A DNA stretch of 64,000 nt from Mallotus nudiflorus (taxonomy: Eukaryota > Streptophyta > Magnoliopsida > Malpighiales > Euphorbiaceae): the NCBI GenBank assembly GCA_947683625.1, contig CANTUR010000193.1, positions 1,550,001 through 1,614,000 on the forward strand, written 5' to 3'. Positions 23,301 to 35,648 of the stretch are shown one piece after another; position 1 is the first letter of the stretch, and each line of letters starts with the position of its first letter. The notes under the pieces are model-generated. The model did no database searches and was not told the origin of the DNA. It saw only the letters and a program-made list of their open reading frames with translations. Position numbers and translations under genes: made by a program.

Positions 23301-25060
23301 TGCTATAAAGATTATTTATCTTAGAGAATTTGGTATTAAGGATATGTGATATTAATAAAATTATGGTTTAAAATTTATGATTGATAATGATTCTATAAAG
23401 TGATGATCATGTTAGAGATGGAATTTGTATTTAATAGAGTTGAATTTGATTTATTCTATCTTTGATACATGGATGATTTGGAGTGAAGGTTAAAGTGCTA
23501 ATAGGAATAACTTATAGAAATATAGTTTATGAAATAAGAATAATATTTGAGAAAATGATGATTTGAGGATTTGAAATAAAAATATGGTTATAGTTGATAA
23601 ATTTTATCAACAGTAATGGAAATATAAGAATTTCCTCCTTGTAGTGAGTTGAATTTTTATTGAATAAAGCACCATGTTAATTTATTTCATTTAAGGATAG
23701 AGTTAAACTACAATAAAGAATGTTGTTAAACTAGAAGTAATTTATCCAAATATCATTTATGGGAATTATATATAGGTCTACATACTAAGAGAGTGTGTAT
23801 TTCATCAAGGGAAAAATGGATGTATGAATGGTAGATAGGAAATAAAGCACACTAGAAGCTTGATCTTATGACATGGCATAATCAAATGCTAATAAGATAA
23901 TGAACAAGTATGAGTTAATGTTACTTGTTAGTACCAAATAATAAAAAAGGACTATTATATAGTAGCAAGTATAAAATTAATAGATTATACAAGATATATG
24001 CATAATAAAATGGTAGTTGAGAGACAAGCATATTGAATAGGAAATAAAATTTGAGATTCAAATCTATAGTTGGAGTTATTTAGCTCAAGGAAACTAAAGG
24101 GATAGTCTTAGAAGGCTGAATGGAGGATTTAACTACTTGATCTTATGGAACAATAACATAGTTTAAAGGGTGTTAGTCATCCTATAGGAGGAATTATTGT
24201 TGAAAAAATTTATTATGAAAGAAGTGCATAAGAAATTTTATGAATTTCATAGGAAGGTAAAATTTGAGGAAAGCAAAAGAGAAATGGGTGAAATTTTATT
24301 TAATGGTGTAACATTTGATTTCTTACATTCTAAGATACATGAATGAATTGTAATGAAAGATAAGATATTGGTAGAAATTATTTATAAGAATATAATTTGT
24401 GAGAACATAAGCAATATTTAAAGGTTGATTATTCTCGAAGATATTCTGATTAAGAATTTAAGGCTAGTTATGAATATATAGTTGATAGACACTGAAGACA
24501 ATACTGAGTCTACTTAAAACTCCACATTTATTAGTGGATGGAATTATATATGTTTAGTGGTACAATAAAATTTTTTTTTATAATATAGGAGTTGAAAGAT
24601 GATTTAATAAAAAAATGAATGAGATCGAGTTAAAAGTTATATTCTAAAATGTCATTTTTTAAACGTCTATATGATGTTTCAAAGGTATTCTAGTTTGAAG
24701 GAAATAGAAATTTTATGGACAATAGTTGATGATTTAATATTTTATTAGTTGAGAATATTGATGTATTATATAGTCAATGATCTTAGATATATCGCATGGT
24801 TTAGAGTTAAAAATTTGGCCTATTTTAGAGTAGGAATCCATAAAGCTAGGATTAGTTTACTAATAAAGTTCATGGTGACAGCTGTGGTAAAGACTTCAGA
24901 ATTGCAGATGGTGTCAAGTGTCATGAGGAATAAGTTTTAGAAATTATTCTTATAAATGTAGTAAAAATTGCCTATATTGCTTTAAGGAGTTATATAACAT
25001 GTAGCATGTATGAATGTGTGTAAGGACTACCTAGTTAAGGATCATAATTTATTATGAAAT
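23301..25060 (+). other. heavily degraded pol remainder of gypsy A
   Basis: By position between RT start and C-terminal tail, so it should derive from RT, RNase H and integrase. I see stops in all frames and no catalytic motif. The only long frame (24749-24940) has no family signature. At about 1.8 kb it is also shorter than intact pol, so deletions are likely. Confidence 0.4.
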
Positions 25061-25213
25061 AAAATGATTTCCATAGTTAAAGTAGTTTAGAAGAATTAGT
25101 ATAAGAAAGGAAAATATGAGATGAAAATTTAACATTGGTGATTTTCATCATATACTAATTATGGTGAGACTCCGTGGAATTTGAGGACAGAATTTCTTTT
25201 TAGGGGGAAGAAT
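25061..25213 (+). pseudogene. gypsy A pol C-terminal tail and polypurine tract
   Basis: A frame reading GETPWNLRTEFLFRGKNC (about 25158-25212) matches the conserved end of chromovirus polyproteins, where the last codons overlap the polypurine tract. The tract TAGGGGGAAGAAT lies immediately before the 3' LTR start. Confidence 0.6.
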
Positions 25214-27481
25214 TGTCACACCCGTACCCTAAATCTAAGTACATTTGCATTCATTGTATATTACATTTACATATACATTGATTAAATTTAAGTATAAGCT
25301 AGTATATATAATTAAGCTAGTGTTTCGGGTTGAGCCATCACTTATACTCGCTTAAAGAGCAAGAATTTTTGAATTTTAGTGACACTAAAAATAAATAAAA
25401 TTTAAGAATGATAACGATATGAGGTTAAATTAAAGTAGAGGATAAGGACTTTAATGTTAGCAAAAGATGAGGACTCAAATTGAAACAATAATTGTCCTTG
25501 ATTAAATAATTGAAAGCTTAAGGATTTATAGGTAACTTAGGCATTTCATTAAGGACCAAAAGAAGTATATTACATATTATTTAATTATTTTCTTTAGGTA
25601 TATCATGGCTGCCATAGATATGAAGAAAGAAATAAAAAAGGAAAGAAAGAAAGAAAGAAAGAAAAGAAAGGGAAAAGAAAAAGGGGGAAAAGGGTTAATT
25701 CATTTTCCTCTTATAAAAGTTAATGTTTAAGCAAAATTAAAGATATAAAGTACCATTAAGGCTAAAATATTCATCCTATAAGACTTTGATGATTGATTTG
25801 TAAGTAATTTAAGTATTTTGGTTGATTTAATTTAGGGTTCTTAAGTTGCAGAATTCGGGTTTGGTAAGTCTGGTTTATCAGTCTTTATAATTCAATCATA
25901 TCTTGATCTAGAGAACTCCAAATTAAGTTTTATTGGATGATATAGAATACTAAAGAATTATCTAGAATTTTTTCTCTTTGTGCTTTATCTGATTCAGTCT
26001 TTATGTTAGGGTAATAAGAGAAAATATTTTATTGCTTAGTCTGTAAATTTCTTTGAGCTGGTTATAATTTGCTATATATAACTCTATTTGTGGGAGTCCA
26101 ATTGGTGTGAAAATTTTATATCATATTTTTGACATATATATCTAAGACTGAATTAAATTTTAGCTCAAAATCATTTTTTCTATAAGTCCTAGTAATTTTT
26201 TAAATTCATCTATGAAAGTAGCCATTTTGATTATGTGAACCAGGTTTATAGAGTTCATGAGTTATTAAGCTAGGAAACTCAAAATTAATTTTTGTTTGAT
26301 TTTGAGTAAACTTCTCTAAAACTTTGTAATTTTGATCATGAGCCAATTATGCTTGAATTTTGGTGTAATAGACATATACTTTTTGTTGCTCAATATATTT
26401 GAGTAATTGAGTTGTGTGTAATGTGACCTTTATAATGTTATTTGTGGTTATTGAATGAAAGTGAAATTTTTATTGAAGGTAGTAGACACAAAGATCTAAG
26501 GTTGACTAAAATTTGAGGTTAAAATTCCTTTTCTACAAGTTAGATAAATTTTTCTAATATAGGTTTGAAAATAGCCCTTATAGAGTTAATAAGGCAAGTT
26601 TGTAGAGTTAAGTTAATTTACATATTTTCCCTATAGTTTGGGGGTTTCATGGTTAGGTCAATCTATGATATTATTATATTAATGATTTATAAATAAAATT
26701 GCATGTGTTAGGTGCTAGAAAAGGCAAAGGAAGTCCATGTGCAAGTTAAGCAAATTTAGTGAACTAGCTTTATATGTTTATAGGCTATTTGGTGAGTAGA
26801 TGTTCAAGCCCTTAAACTCTTTTTAAATTAGCAAGAAAATGAGATTTTTAATTTTTTTTATGAGTATGAAATTATGTCTAAGAATAATTTCAATTTAGTT
26901 TGGTTACTACTTTGATTATTTGAAGTATTCAAACTTCAAAATGATAATGTTTTCATAAGCTAAATATGTTACTACTTTGTGATTTTGTTTACAATATGAT
27001 TTGAGACTTATTTTTAGATAATTTTTTATTTAATTAAGGTTGTAATCAGTCTACTTTCCTTATTTTCATTTATAAGGAGATGTTTTGATTTTGAATACTT
27101 TGTTGAACAACAAATGTGATAGAAATGCTTTGGCTATTTACTTGAAGATTTGAATGATTTATAATCAAATTGGTTTTATTCATTAGAATTTTAATGAGAA
27201 GTGGTTTGATTTTTAATACTTTGATGAGCTATAAATGTAATAGAATGGTTTTGATTAATTTTGAGTTTTGTGTATTACCTCCATATATGAAATGTATAAA
27301 TGTGCTGAGATGATATATGCACATTTAAGATTGTGTTGGTCGTTATTGTGCAATAGACAATAGGGTACTTGATTACAATATGGTAAAGGAAGAAGGGTCA
27401 TTCCGTGCTAATGTAGTTAAAGGGTTAGTCTTTAAGTGTGCCTAGAGAGTGAGCTTGTGATGGCCTGTATGTTATGACTAA

Positions 27482-28426
27482 GTTGTTGATACGAACCCAC
27501 TAGACGACCTGCTCTAGAAACCCGTTCAACATGAACCCAAACCCACGCTCTCAAGGAAAGTTCAAATCAAGTTCCAATTCAGACATAAAGAACCTTCACC
27601 TCATGTTTAGTTAGTCCAAACAACCAAAGCTATATCAAAACTTTAACCTTTTGAACAATAACAAACAAGCAACAAAGGTTATTAAAATGACGCCACAATC
27701 TACTGTCTGAAAGATAGATTGATAAGTCACAAAGGTTGTCACATGGTTAACCACCAAGTAACCAAAGAGAATCCTCTCTAAATTTTATTAATCATCCATG
27801 ATTGCATACCCTCTAGGTTACATAAAATAAGGCTTTATATAGGCTTAAAGAAATCCTAAATAAAACCTAATTATTATCCTAACTAAACAAGAAAACAAAA
27901 TCCTTCTTAAATAAGAAAATATAATTTTACTTAAATAAGAAAATATAATCCTAGTTAAATTCGGATTTACTTATGCAGCACATTGTAGCACACTTTTCAA
28001 TACGATGATGGCCGAATTAACTTAAGCCCACAACACAAAAGTTGTAGCCCTTGTTGATATCTTTCATCAGCATCTTGAATCACTTCATTTGGATCTATAT
28101 TGAGTGAGATACAGCCCATTTACTGATGTATATTCAGTCTGCCCAGTTTTATTCACGATCTGATAATCTTTCATAATTTTAGCTCAGGTATAAGGCCGAA
28201 TTAACTCTGGATATCTTCACAAAAGTTTTAGATCTCTTTCTTAGCTTTCAACAGCTTCTTGAATCATCTCAATCAGAGTTTTGTAGAGTGATTTATGACT
28301 AAAATACTGAAGTATACTACAAAATACGAATTTATGCTAATTGTTCTTTTCTTGAATGAACATTGCCTTATTAGCATGAACAAATCTTGAAATCTTCCTC
28401 TTTGGAGCTAGGATCACATCAGTTGT
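27482..28426. mobile_element. solo LTR (935 bp) with 5 bp TSD, nested in A 3' LTR
   Basis: TGATACGAACCC to GGATCACATCA (27487-28421) interrupts sequence that is continuous at 5162-5215 in the other A LTR. It has TG and CA ends and is flanked by GTTGT on both sides (27482-27486, 28422-28426). There is no internal region, primer site or coding potential, so this is best read as a solo LTR left by recombination. Orientation is not determined. No matching LTR elsewhere in the window. Confidence 0.8.
28011..28370. repeat. 184 bp internal duplication in the solo LTR
   Basis: Two diverged copies starting GCCGAATTAACT at 28011 and 28195. Each goes on through a CACAAAAGTT word and a CTTGAATCA word to a GTGA-AT region. 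The second ends near 28350-28370. Confidence 0.6.
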
Positions 28427-29003
28427 GATGCTTGTTATAGGGATAGTTAATACAAATGAAAGGTTCTATTGATATATACAAAGGCACATGTTTTAATTGA
28501 GTAAGCTTTGAATATGTTTAAAAGAAAGATTGAATTGGATATTTTGAGTAAATGATAATTTGATTATTAGTGCTTAAGTATTTTAATTTGAGATGTTTAT
28601 TATATTTAATTTAGCTAAACCATTTTTTGCTTGTAATATCTATTCATTGTGTATTTTTGTACTCATTTTATTGTATTTTATAAATAATTTCAAACAGAAG
28701 GGTCTAATAGTTGGTGAATAGAGTTAAGTGAGTATGGATAGAAGTTTCAAAATAAGGTTGGCCAAAATCCTCATTAGAGTAGCCTTGTTCCTTTATTTCT
28801 TAAAATTATTATATAAGTGTTGTAAAACATTGGTGGCTAAGCCATATTTAAAAATGTGATTTTTATATTATCCAATTATTTTTGTACATATTTTTTTATT
28901 CATAAATAGTATTTCACTCTTCATAAATACATATTTTACTATTTATAAATAGTATTTTAACTATTCAAAAAAGTACATAGTACTTTGAACAATCTATTCT
29001 TTT

Positions 29004-29097
29004 AATAATCTATGAAGCAATCCTTAATGCAATTAACATCCCTTCCAACAGTTGGGGGTGTACCAGCCATTGACAATTGCATAGTTACTGCAAATAT
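29004..29097. repeat. left half of duplicated flank segment
   Basis: Matches 63238-63332, for example GCAATC-TTAATGCAAT and GGTGTAC-AGCCA words. With 60347 onward it forms one segment that was split by element C. Confidence 0.75.
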
Positions 29098-30882
29098 TGT
29101 GAGTGACCTATCTTTTTTTCTAGATTGTTGTTTGTTTATTGGATAGTGTAGCAAGTCTTTCCACTTCCTAGTGACATGGCAACTTTACCAAATAGGGATA
29201 GATGACTAGTCTTAGGGGGATAAGAAACTTTTGATTTTATGGAGTTGCCACCTAATTTTTAGAAAATATGGAAAAGAAAGGGACAACATTGGCCCACTCA
29301 GTGAGTATTGTCCCCGATAGAGATTTTTCGGTTCAGGGAATCACATATACTTTTTTTCTATTTCTCATTATATGATATTCGATGTATAGCTACCACAACA
29401 CCCTAGTTTTAGTAATGACAGTTTGTATAGCATTCACACAATACATCACATCGTATAGGAGAATAAAGTTGAAAATTTTATTACATCACTTTCTTGATAA
29501 AATACACATGGAAAGGAAAAGATTGTAGAAAAGTAAATCTAATATGATTAATCTATAAGAATAACATGATCATTCATATGGCTTGCTCAATTTCATGAAT
29601 GATGGGATGATCATGCTTGTAATGATTATTTATGTTATGATGATGTATGACAATAATATAATGGATGCATGAGGTCATCATTGGACAAAGAGCATGATGA
29701 CTCTATTTTGAGATATGAACTTTTCACATTATTGATATTTACGATGTGATTTCATGATTTCATAAATAAAGCATGTAGAATGATAACGTGAAATGAGCAT
29801 AATGAAGCATTTATTATTCATGCAGCATGTAAGTTTATTAGTCTCATCACACGAGCGTAATAGTATTCCCAAATACTGGCAATAATAAAATAAAATTCAA
29901 TGCGATAAAACAAATGTGCTAAAATGATTGTGTGGTCCTTAAACTTGACTAAGCTTATATGAGCTTTGAAGCTTTGGCTTCGAATATTATCAAGCTTTCC
30001 TTATCAAGTGGTTCAAAATGATAGTAGAATGATGTTAGTTTGTATACCTTTGAAGCATGCTTTGACAAAGATTAGGCTAGGTTTGGTGGAAAAGGGATCT
30101 AACAACCTAAGGGAAAGGTTGTGAAAGGGGTTTCCAGAGCCTTCAATCGAACCAATTTTTGAGTGTGTGTGTGTTTCTTCTTGCTCCCCACTCCAAAATG
30201 GGGTGTAGAGCAGTCTATTTATAGAAAGAATGTGTAGAATGGGGTAGTGTGGGCATGGTCATGCGTGTATAATAAGACTTTTATGCCTAGCCACACCAAG
30301 TGTGCATGGTCACACACAGTGTGCATGTGGTCATGAGGCCACACGCACACGTGTTCAATTCCACATGCACTTCGATGCTCTATGCACTCTTCTCGGGTTT
30401 TATTCGCGCTGGACCATTTTGCTAAATTCAGTCTCAATTTTAGCATAAGACACCTAAGGGTGTTTACGTACACTTCTCAGTGATACGAGTTGATCCTTGG
30501 GTTATATTAGACCATTCTAGGACCACTTCTAGAGGTTTAGGAACCATTTGGATGTGTTTCCAAAGTCTGTTTTATCAAAATCAATTTTTAATTATTCACC
30601 ATGCTAGGTCTTGGTTTAACAAAATGTGTACCGGCCCAATGAGTTGAGTATTTTAAGAGGGGTTTTCTCAAAATAAACCTCTCATTGTTTTGATAATGCA
30701 TATTTCGTAAGGTCGAAGCATAACTTAATGGCTCGATGATCAATTTTGCACACTAGTGGTGTTGGTTAGGTTTTTAACATTGCACACTTTAGAAGTGTTA
30801 CAAACTAGCATACTCTATTCATCTCAGGGATTCATTTCATTATTGGACCTTTTTTGGGGATAGTCAAATTTGAGGTATGACA
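29098..30882 (-). repeat. 3' LTR of Tat element C
   Basis: Inverted match to the B LTRs. On the minus strand it starts TGTCATACCTC at 30882 and ends CTCACA at 29098. It has a TATA box at 30216-30223 and a CACGTG at 30348-30353. Confidence 0.9.
30216..30353 (-). promoter_or_regulatory. U3 promoter of C 3' LTR: G-box and TATA box
   Basis: CACGTG and TATAAATA on the minus strand with 124 bases between, as in the other family LTRs. Around the G-box are repeated GTGCATG and CACACA words. Confidence 0.5.
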
Positions 30883-30899
30883 GTTGCCCCCTGCTTCAC
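30883..30899 (-). other. polypurine tract of Tat element C
   Basis: Reads GTGAAGCAGGGGGCAAC on the minus strand, identical to the tract of B, and abuts the 3' LTR. Confidence 0.88.
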
Positions 30900-31126
30900 C
30901 TATGTTGCATAGCCACCTAGCACTAGTGTCAATACACATGAAGCAAATACAATGATGCAAAAAATGTTTTAGCAGGGGGAGATGTACTTACTTATAGGTT
31001 GTCTTTAAACATCATGTCAAGATTTGATTATTATTGTTGTGCTCTATCTATTATTGTTGTTTTGTGATTTGGTCATCACGCAAGGTGCTATGCAAGCTTG
31101 TGACTTATGCAAAGTGCATTGGGATT

Positions 31127-31905
31127 TTTACGACCATCACCTTCTAAGGCATCATGCAAATGAAGATGCTACTAAGCAAAGAGAGATACAACTATAACCT
31201 TTTTAGGTGTCACATGAATGACCATGCTATTAAGAAATGAAAATGCAGATGCAACTATAACTTTGTTAGGTGTCATGTAAATAAAGATGCGACTTTAACC
31301 TTCTTAGGTGTTATGCAAATGAACATGTGACTATAACATTCTTAGGTGTCACACGAATGAACCTATGATTATAAACATATGACTATAACTTTCTTAGGTG
31401 TCACACGAATGAACCTATGATTATAAACATATAACTATAACTTTCTTAGGTGTCACACGAATGAACATACAACTATAACCTTCTTAGGTGTCACACGAAT
31501 GAACCTATGATTATAAACATATAACTATAACTTTCTTAGGTGTCACACGAATGAACATACAACTATAACCTTCTTAGGTGTCATATGAATGAATATGCGA
31601 CTATAACCTTCTTAGGCATCACGTGAATGAACATGCAATTATAACCTTCTTAGGTGTCATGAAAATGAACATGTGACTATAACCTTCTTAGGTGTCCTTT
31701 GAATGAACATGCGATTATAGCCTTCTTAGTCATCACATGAATGAACATGCAATTATAACCTTCTTAAATGTTGCATAAATGAACATGCAACTATAACCTC
31801 ATTAGGTGTGATGCGAATGAACATGCAATTATAACCTCCTTAGGTGTCACGTGAATGAACATGTGAGTATAACCTTCTTAGGTGTCACATGAAATGAAAA
31901 TACTA
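31127..31905 (-). repeat. tandem array of roughly 38 bp units with 90 bp higher-order repeat (element C)
   Basis: About 18 to 20 units of the same monomer as 19176-19765, inverted (CTATAACCTTCTTAGGTGTC core). Two units of 52 and 38 bases form a 90-base block that reads as identical at 31399-31488 and 31489-31578. A further 52-base unit (31347-31398) precedes it. Most other units differ from one another, so the 90-base block is a later local duplication. Confidence 0.88.
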
Positions 31906-32095
31906 TTAAGCAAATGAGAATACGCCTAAGTAGTGGAAGTGCTTCTAAGCAATGTGAATGCTTCTAAGCAATGTGAGAATGCTTTTAAGTGATATGGATG
32001 CTTCTAAGAAATGTGAGAGTGTGAGAGTGCTTCTAAGTAATGAGAGAGTGCTTCTAGGCAGTGTGAGAGTGCTTCTAAGCAATATGAATGAGGTA
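31906..32095 (-). repeat. tandem array of roughly 20 bp units (element C)
   Basis: About 8 copies of the GTGAATGCTTCTAAGCAAT unit, the inverse of the array at 18910-19170. It is followed by a short stretch rich in GTGATGCA words. Confidence 0.72.
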
Positions 32096-32355
32096 GTAGT
32101 GATGATGCAATAGTGATACAGTAGTGATGCAAAAATGATGCAGTGATTATGCAATAGTGATGCCTTAATTTGTCATGGTAAGGATGTTATTTTGATGATT
32201 TAAAGGAAGGTATCCTTATAGTGAATTTTCCTTACTCTTTTTCTTTTGTAAGATGTTGAGTTTTTTTAGGACAACGGTGCACGTATAGTGTTTTAGATAG
32301 ATGGAGTCCTCATTAATGTACTTTTATGTGAGTTTGGAGCATTTATTATGCTTAA

Positions 32356-34118
32356 ATGGAAGTTTAGGACTATAGAAGTGAGTATGCAAAGTCGCAAAGT
32401 GCACATAAAACTATTAAAGAGTGTGTGGAAGGGGGATGTGCACATGACTACATGTGGGACACGCGTGATCACGTCCTTATGCATATGGTCACATGCCTAG
32501 GATGTGGTCATGCGCTTCCCCCCTCTAGACTTTTTTAAATAGCTATTTTAGTGGTCTAAGGAGGCTTCATCCAAAGTTCTTTGAGTGTTTTATTACTTTT
32601 CTTGACCCTTTTTGTGTTTTCGTTGCTATCTGATATGTTTTTGCTTATGTACTTCCATTTTCTTCTGCATAAAATGGAATTCCCTAGCATTCCTATAGGT
32701 TTAGAAGACATTTTTATTGATATTGATGTTCATCTTAAGGGTGACTTTGGAGAGGCTACTAGAGCTGGGATGTTGGTCGTAAGGACTAGCACATCTGGTG
32801 CTCAAAGTTCTCAACCATCCAGGCTTTCTCAGGGAGATTCGATCATTGTTATTTATAGGTTGGAGACTCATGCTTAGGTGAATCATCATCTTGAGGTAGG
32901 TCCTTCTTTGCCCTTATTTTCTAAAGCTTCTTCGGTGGTTGCTTTGCTATTTATTTTGTTGTATGAGGTTGTTGTAGTTGTACCTTTCAACTCTTACTAT
33001 AACTGTCTCTCTAGCTTTATTATAAATGCTAGTGGCTGATAGATCTTGCTTTATTTTCTTTTTGTGATTGTATACTTATCGCGATGCTTTTCTTTTCATC
33101 TTTTATTATTCTTTTAATCCTTTTAGTGATAGAGAGAGATGTGTTAGTATTTAAAAGTTATGCAAATTTTGATAGTGTACCTATTATTTATAGCCCCGTA
33201 GGTATGTCGTTGTGCTACCAGGTAGTTTCAATAAGGTCAGCATGTATTATTAGGGTCTCCTAAAGTGTGTGAAGTACATGGTTGTTAGGAAGAGCTTTGA
33301 TGGGGTGCTTGCTGCATTTTCTTATGACTCATATGCATCAAGTCAGATTGCCATGTATGCATTGATAGAGTGGTGAATGGACACGATGCATACTTTCCAT
33401 CTACCTATTAGAGAGATGACTATTACCTAATTTAATTTTACTGCTATCATGGGCTTGAGCTTTTCTGGAGAGCTTATTCCTTTCAATGAGGAGGAGTGTT
33501 CTAGTAATATGGTGAGGAGGCACCTCATAATGGATTATCTTGGGATAGTCACACCTTTGAAGTCTAGTTGCCCGTATCTCGCTCGATACACGGAGTTTTT
33601 TTCTTTCATGTAGATTTTGTACAATAATGGTCTTGTCTCAGTAGAGTCATTGGCTTGCTAATTTTTATTTTATTTAATGAGTCTTGTTATCTTCCTGAAC
33701 CCTTCAGGTACAAGTGATATGTGATTGCTATCTATCTTGAGAGATATGGATGGTTTTTTGAGTTATTACTGGGGCATTACTACCTTTGCTCATACATACT
33801 CAGGCCTTGACATAACATGCCAAGGTGGCTCGAGGATCTATGGATGCTTGTTCGTGCTGGACATGAGTATGAGTTCTGTTGTATGTTCTTTTGCTTTTAG
33901 GTTATTATTTATAACCCTCTAATTTTAATAGATTTTGACATACGAGTTTGAGATTCTCCCTCATCCATCCATTGAGCATTTCCAAGAAGATGGCTTTCCT
34001 CATTATTATTATTGGATTAGGAAGACTATTTATTTGATTGAGTATTGCATGGTGGCTTAGGACAATACAAGGAAGTTGTCCCTTTATCAGGTATGTCTAA
34101 TTCCTATTATGTTGGTTA
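32356..34118 (+). pseudogene. captured PMD-like gene, 5' part (antisense in element C)
   Basis: Plus-strand gene, opposite to its host element. The first block starts MEFPSIPIGLEDIFI at 32674 and runs to about 32895 with SRLSQGDS. A 306-base GT-AG interval follows (32896-33201). The second block then reads through MYY-GLP to the PMD signature MDTMHTFHLP-REMTIT (33370-33423), here in one frame, unlike B. FSGELIPFNEEECSS and LGIVTPLKSSCPYL follow to about 33590. A third block starts near 33718 after a TTCAG acceptor-like site. EFEILPHPSIEHFQEDGFP lies near 33950. Stops at about 33366 and 33429 make it a pseudogene. Copia E inserts at 34119; the rest resumes at 49912. The PMD call rests on the signature. 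The capture is shared with B and so predates both insertions. Confidence 0.72.
32896..33201 (+). other. intron-like interval in PMD gene of C
   Basis: GAG then GTAGGTCC at the left, CCGTAG then GTATGTCG at the right, 306 bases, with a T-rich stretch about 80-140 bases before the acceptor. It matches the 303-base interval in B. Confidence 0.55.
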
Positions 34119-35633
34119 TGTTGGGTTTCGTGATTCAAAAACGCAATGGAAATTAAAAATTTTAACCATAAACCCTAACCTAGATCCAAGTAATTCAATT
34201 AATTGATTTAAAACTAGGGTTTTCAAATCTTACTATAAATGCAGAAGAGGCAAAATTTCTAGAAGGCAGAGAGGAGGTTCACTCCAATAACACTTTACCT
34301 CGAGCTTTTGATTTTGGTAGTTCGGATCAAGACATCTCCAAAAGAATCCATCCTCCATAAGTGTCTACACAAACAACCCTTGATTAAAATGAAAACTTTG
34401 TATGCTAGCACTTCTCTTGATTTCTAACAAATCAAGAATAAAAACACTATGTGTTTTAGTTTTTCTAAGAGGAGAAAAATGAATTTTGGTGGCTAATGAT
34501 TGAGTTAGTGAAACCTTAGGGAATATAACATATTTATAGACCTCTAATTAAGGTTTCACTTACCAAAACAACTTTTTGGTAATTTCTCAATTATTATTAT
34601 TCTGATCTTATTTGAAATTAAATAAAAAATAATATTCTATTTATTTAAGATAACCTTTACCTTAAATAAATAAACTATTTATTTATTTCCACAGAGCATA
34701 TTTAGGCTTCTCAAATCCATATTTGTTTTTGGGCTTGTTCTAAGTGTGTGACCCCTATAGGTTCACATGACATTGGCAGTGGGCCTTAAATCTCTATTTA
34801 GGCCTACAAGTCATAAATGGCCTCTAGCAAGACATTATGACTACCCAAGTCATGTGAAGTCAATAATCCAACATAACCTAATTTATAATAAATATTGTAA
34901 TCCCTTTGTCACATGATATCTTGATTGAATATAAGGCATAGTTTCTGTCATCCTTATATAATTCAATCATATTATTTCTTGACTCTAATTAGTCTGTGAA
35001 TGATAACTCTTTATCAATTCACTTTAGCATGGCCATGCATTTTCCTCAGTCCATTTTATCAAGGGGCCTATAGATATCTGACTCAGATTAAATGAGGGAC
35101 AAATTCCTTCTCAATCACTCACATTCCTCACATAACTCATTTCATATCCAACAACAATCTATTTAATCATCATATTAAAGACAATGTTAGATTTTGTCAA
35201 AATATATAATAGTTATGTAGAAATCCATAATGATTTCAAGGTCAAAGGACTAAATCAATATTATTATGATGAGAATTACTTATGACAATTATCTTATATA
35301 GTATTCTCATGATGGGTCAATCCAATACATTATTTCCCAAATAAGTACCTATAAGTTGACTTAATATCTCATATTCATGATTAGTAAAACATAATCATCA
35401 ATCAACATCATACTAGCCATAACATATTGTTATGACTAGGGATAATTTGAATAGAACTCACATTTAATCTAAAGGTTTTACTATCAAGTCACATACTTGA
35501 TGACCTTAGTAAGAATTGACTATTCAAGTAATTATCATAACACAAATTGATAATAAAAAATGTCTTTTTATTAAATAAAATGATAAAGTCAAAACATGGT
35601 CATACATAATTGACCTAGTGCATATCACTAACA
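34119..35633 (-). repeat. 3' LTR of copia E
   Basis: Plus-strand ends TGTTGGGTTTCG and CACTAACA. It pairs with 48416-49911. A TATA box (TATAAATA on the minus strand, 34531-34538) lies at the expected place. By eye about 10-12% of the first 195 aligned bases differ from the 5' LTR, with many C/T and G/A changes. Confidence 0.92.
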
Positions 35634-35648
35634 ATCTCCCACTTGCAC
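35634..35648 (-). other. polypurine tract of copia E
   Basis: GTGCAAGTGGGAGAT on the minus strand, directly before the 3' LTR. Element F has GCAAGTGGGAGAT at the same place. Confidence 0.88.

Larger units (their letters stand above)
3093..29003 (+). mobile_element. Ty3/gypsy element A (Tekay/Del-like), split by nested insertions
   Basis: Two directly repeated copies of a roughly 3 kb LTR (3101-5866 and 25214-29003) flank a tRNA-Met primer site (5871), gag (21868-22290), a protease/RT remnant (22960-23300), a C-terminal tail and a polypurine tract (25200-25212). Tat element B interrupts the internal region at 5997-21862, and a solo LTR interrupts the 3' LTR. Without these, about 9.1 kb remain. 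The long LTR, tRNA-Met primer and the protein tail running up to the PPT fit chromoviruses of the Tekay/Del group. Lineage is inferred from motifs, not from a tree. Confidence 0.75.
25214..29003 (+). repeat. 3' LTR of gypsy A, with nested solo LTR
   Basis: Starts TGTCACACCCGTACCC after the polypurine tract. It matches the 5' copy from 25430 on, is interrupted by 27487-28421, and loses homology near 29003, about 150 bases before the LTR end known from the 5' copy. The missing end is replaced by the segment that is duplicated near 63.2 kb. Confidence 0.82.

Noticed and set aside
24749..24940. 63-codon frame in the gypsy A remnant
   Set aside because: No match to pol motifs; isolated among stops. 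Treated as chance.
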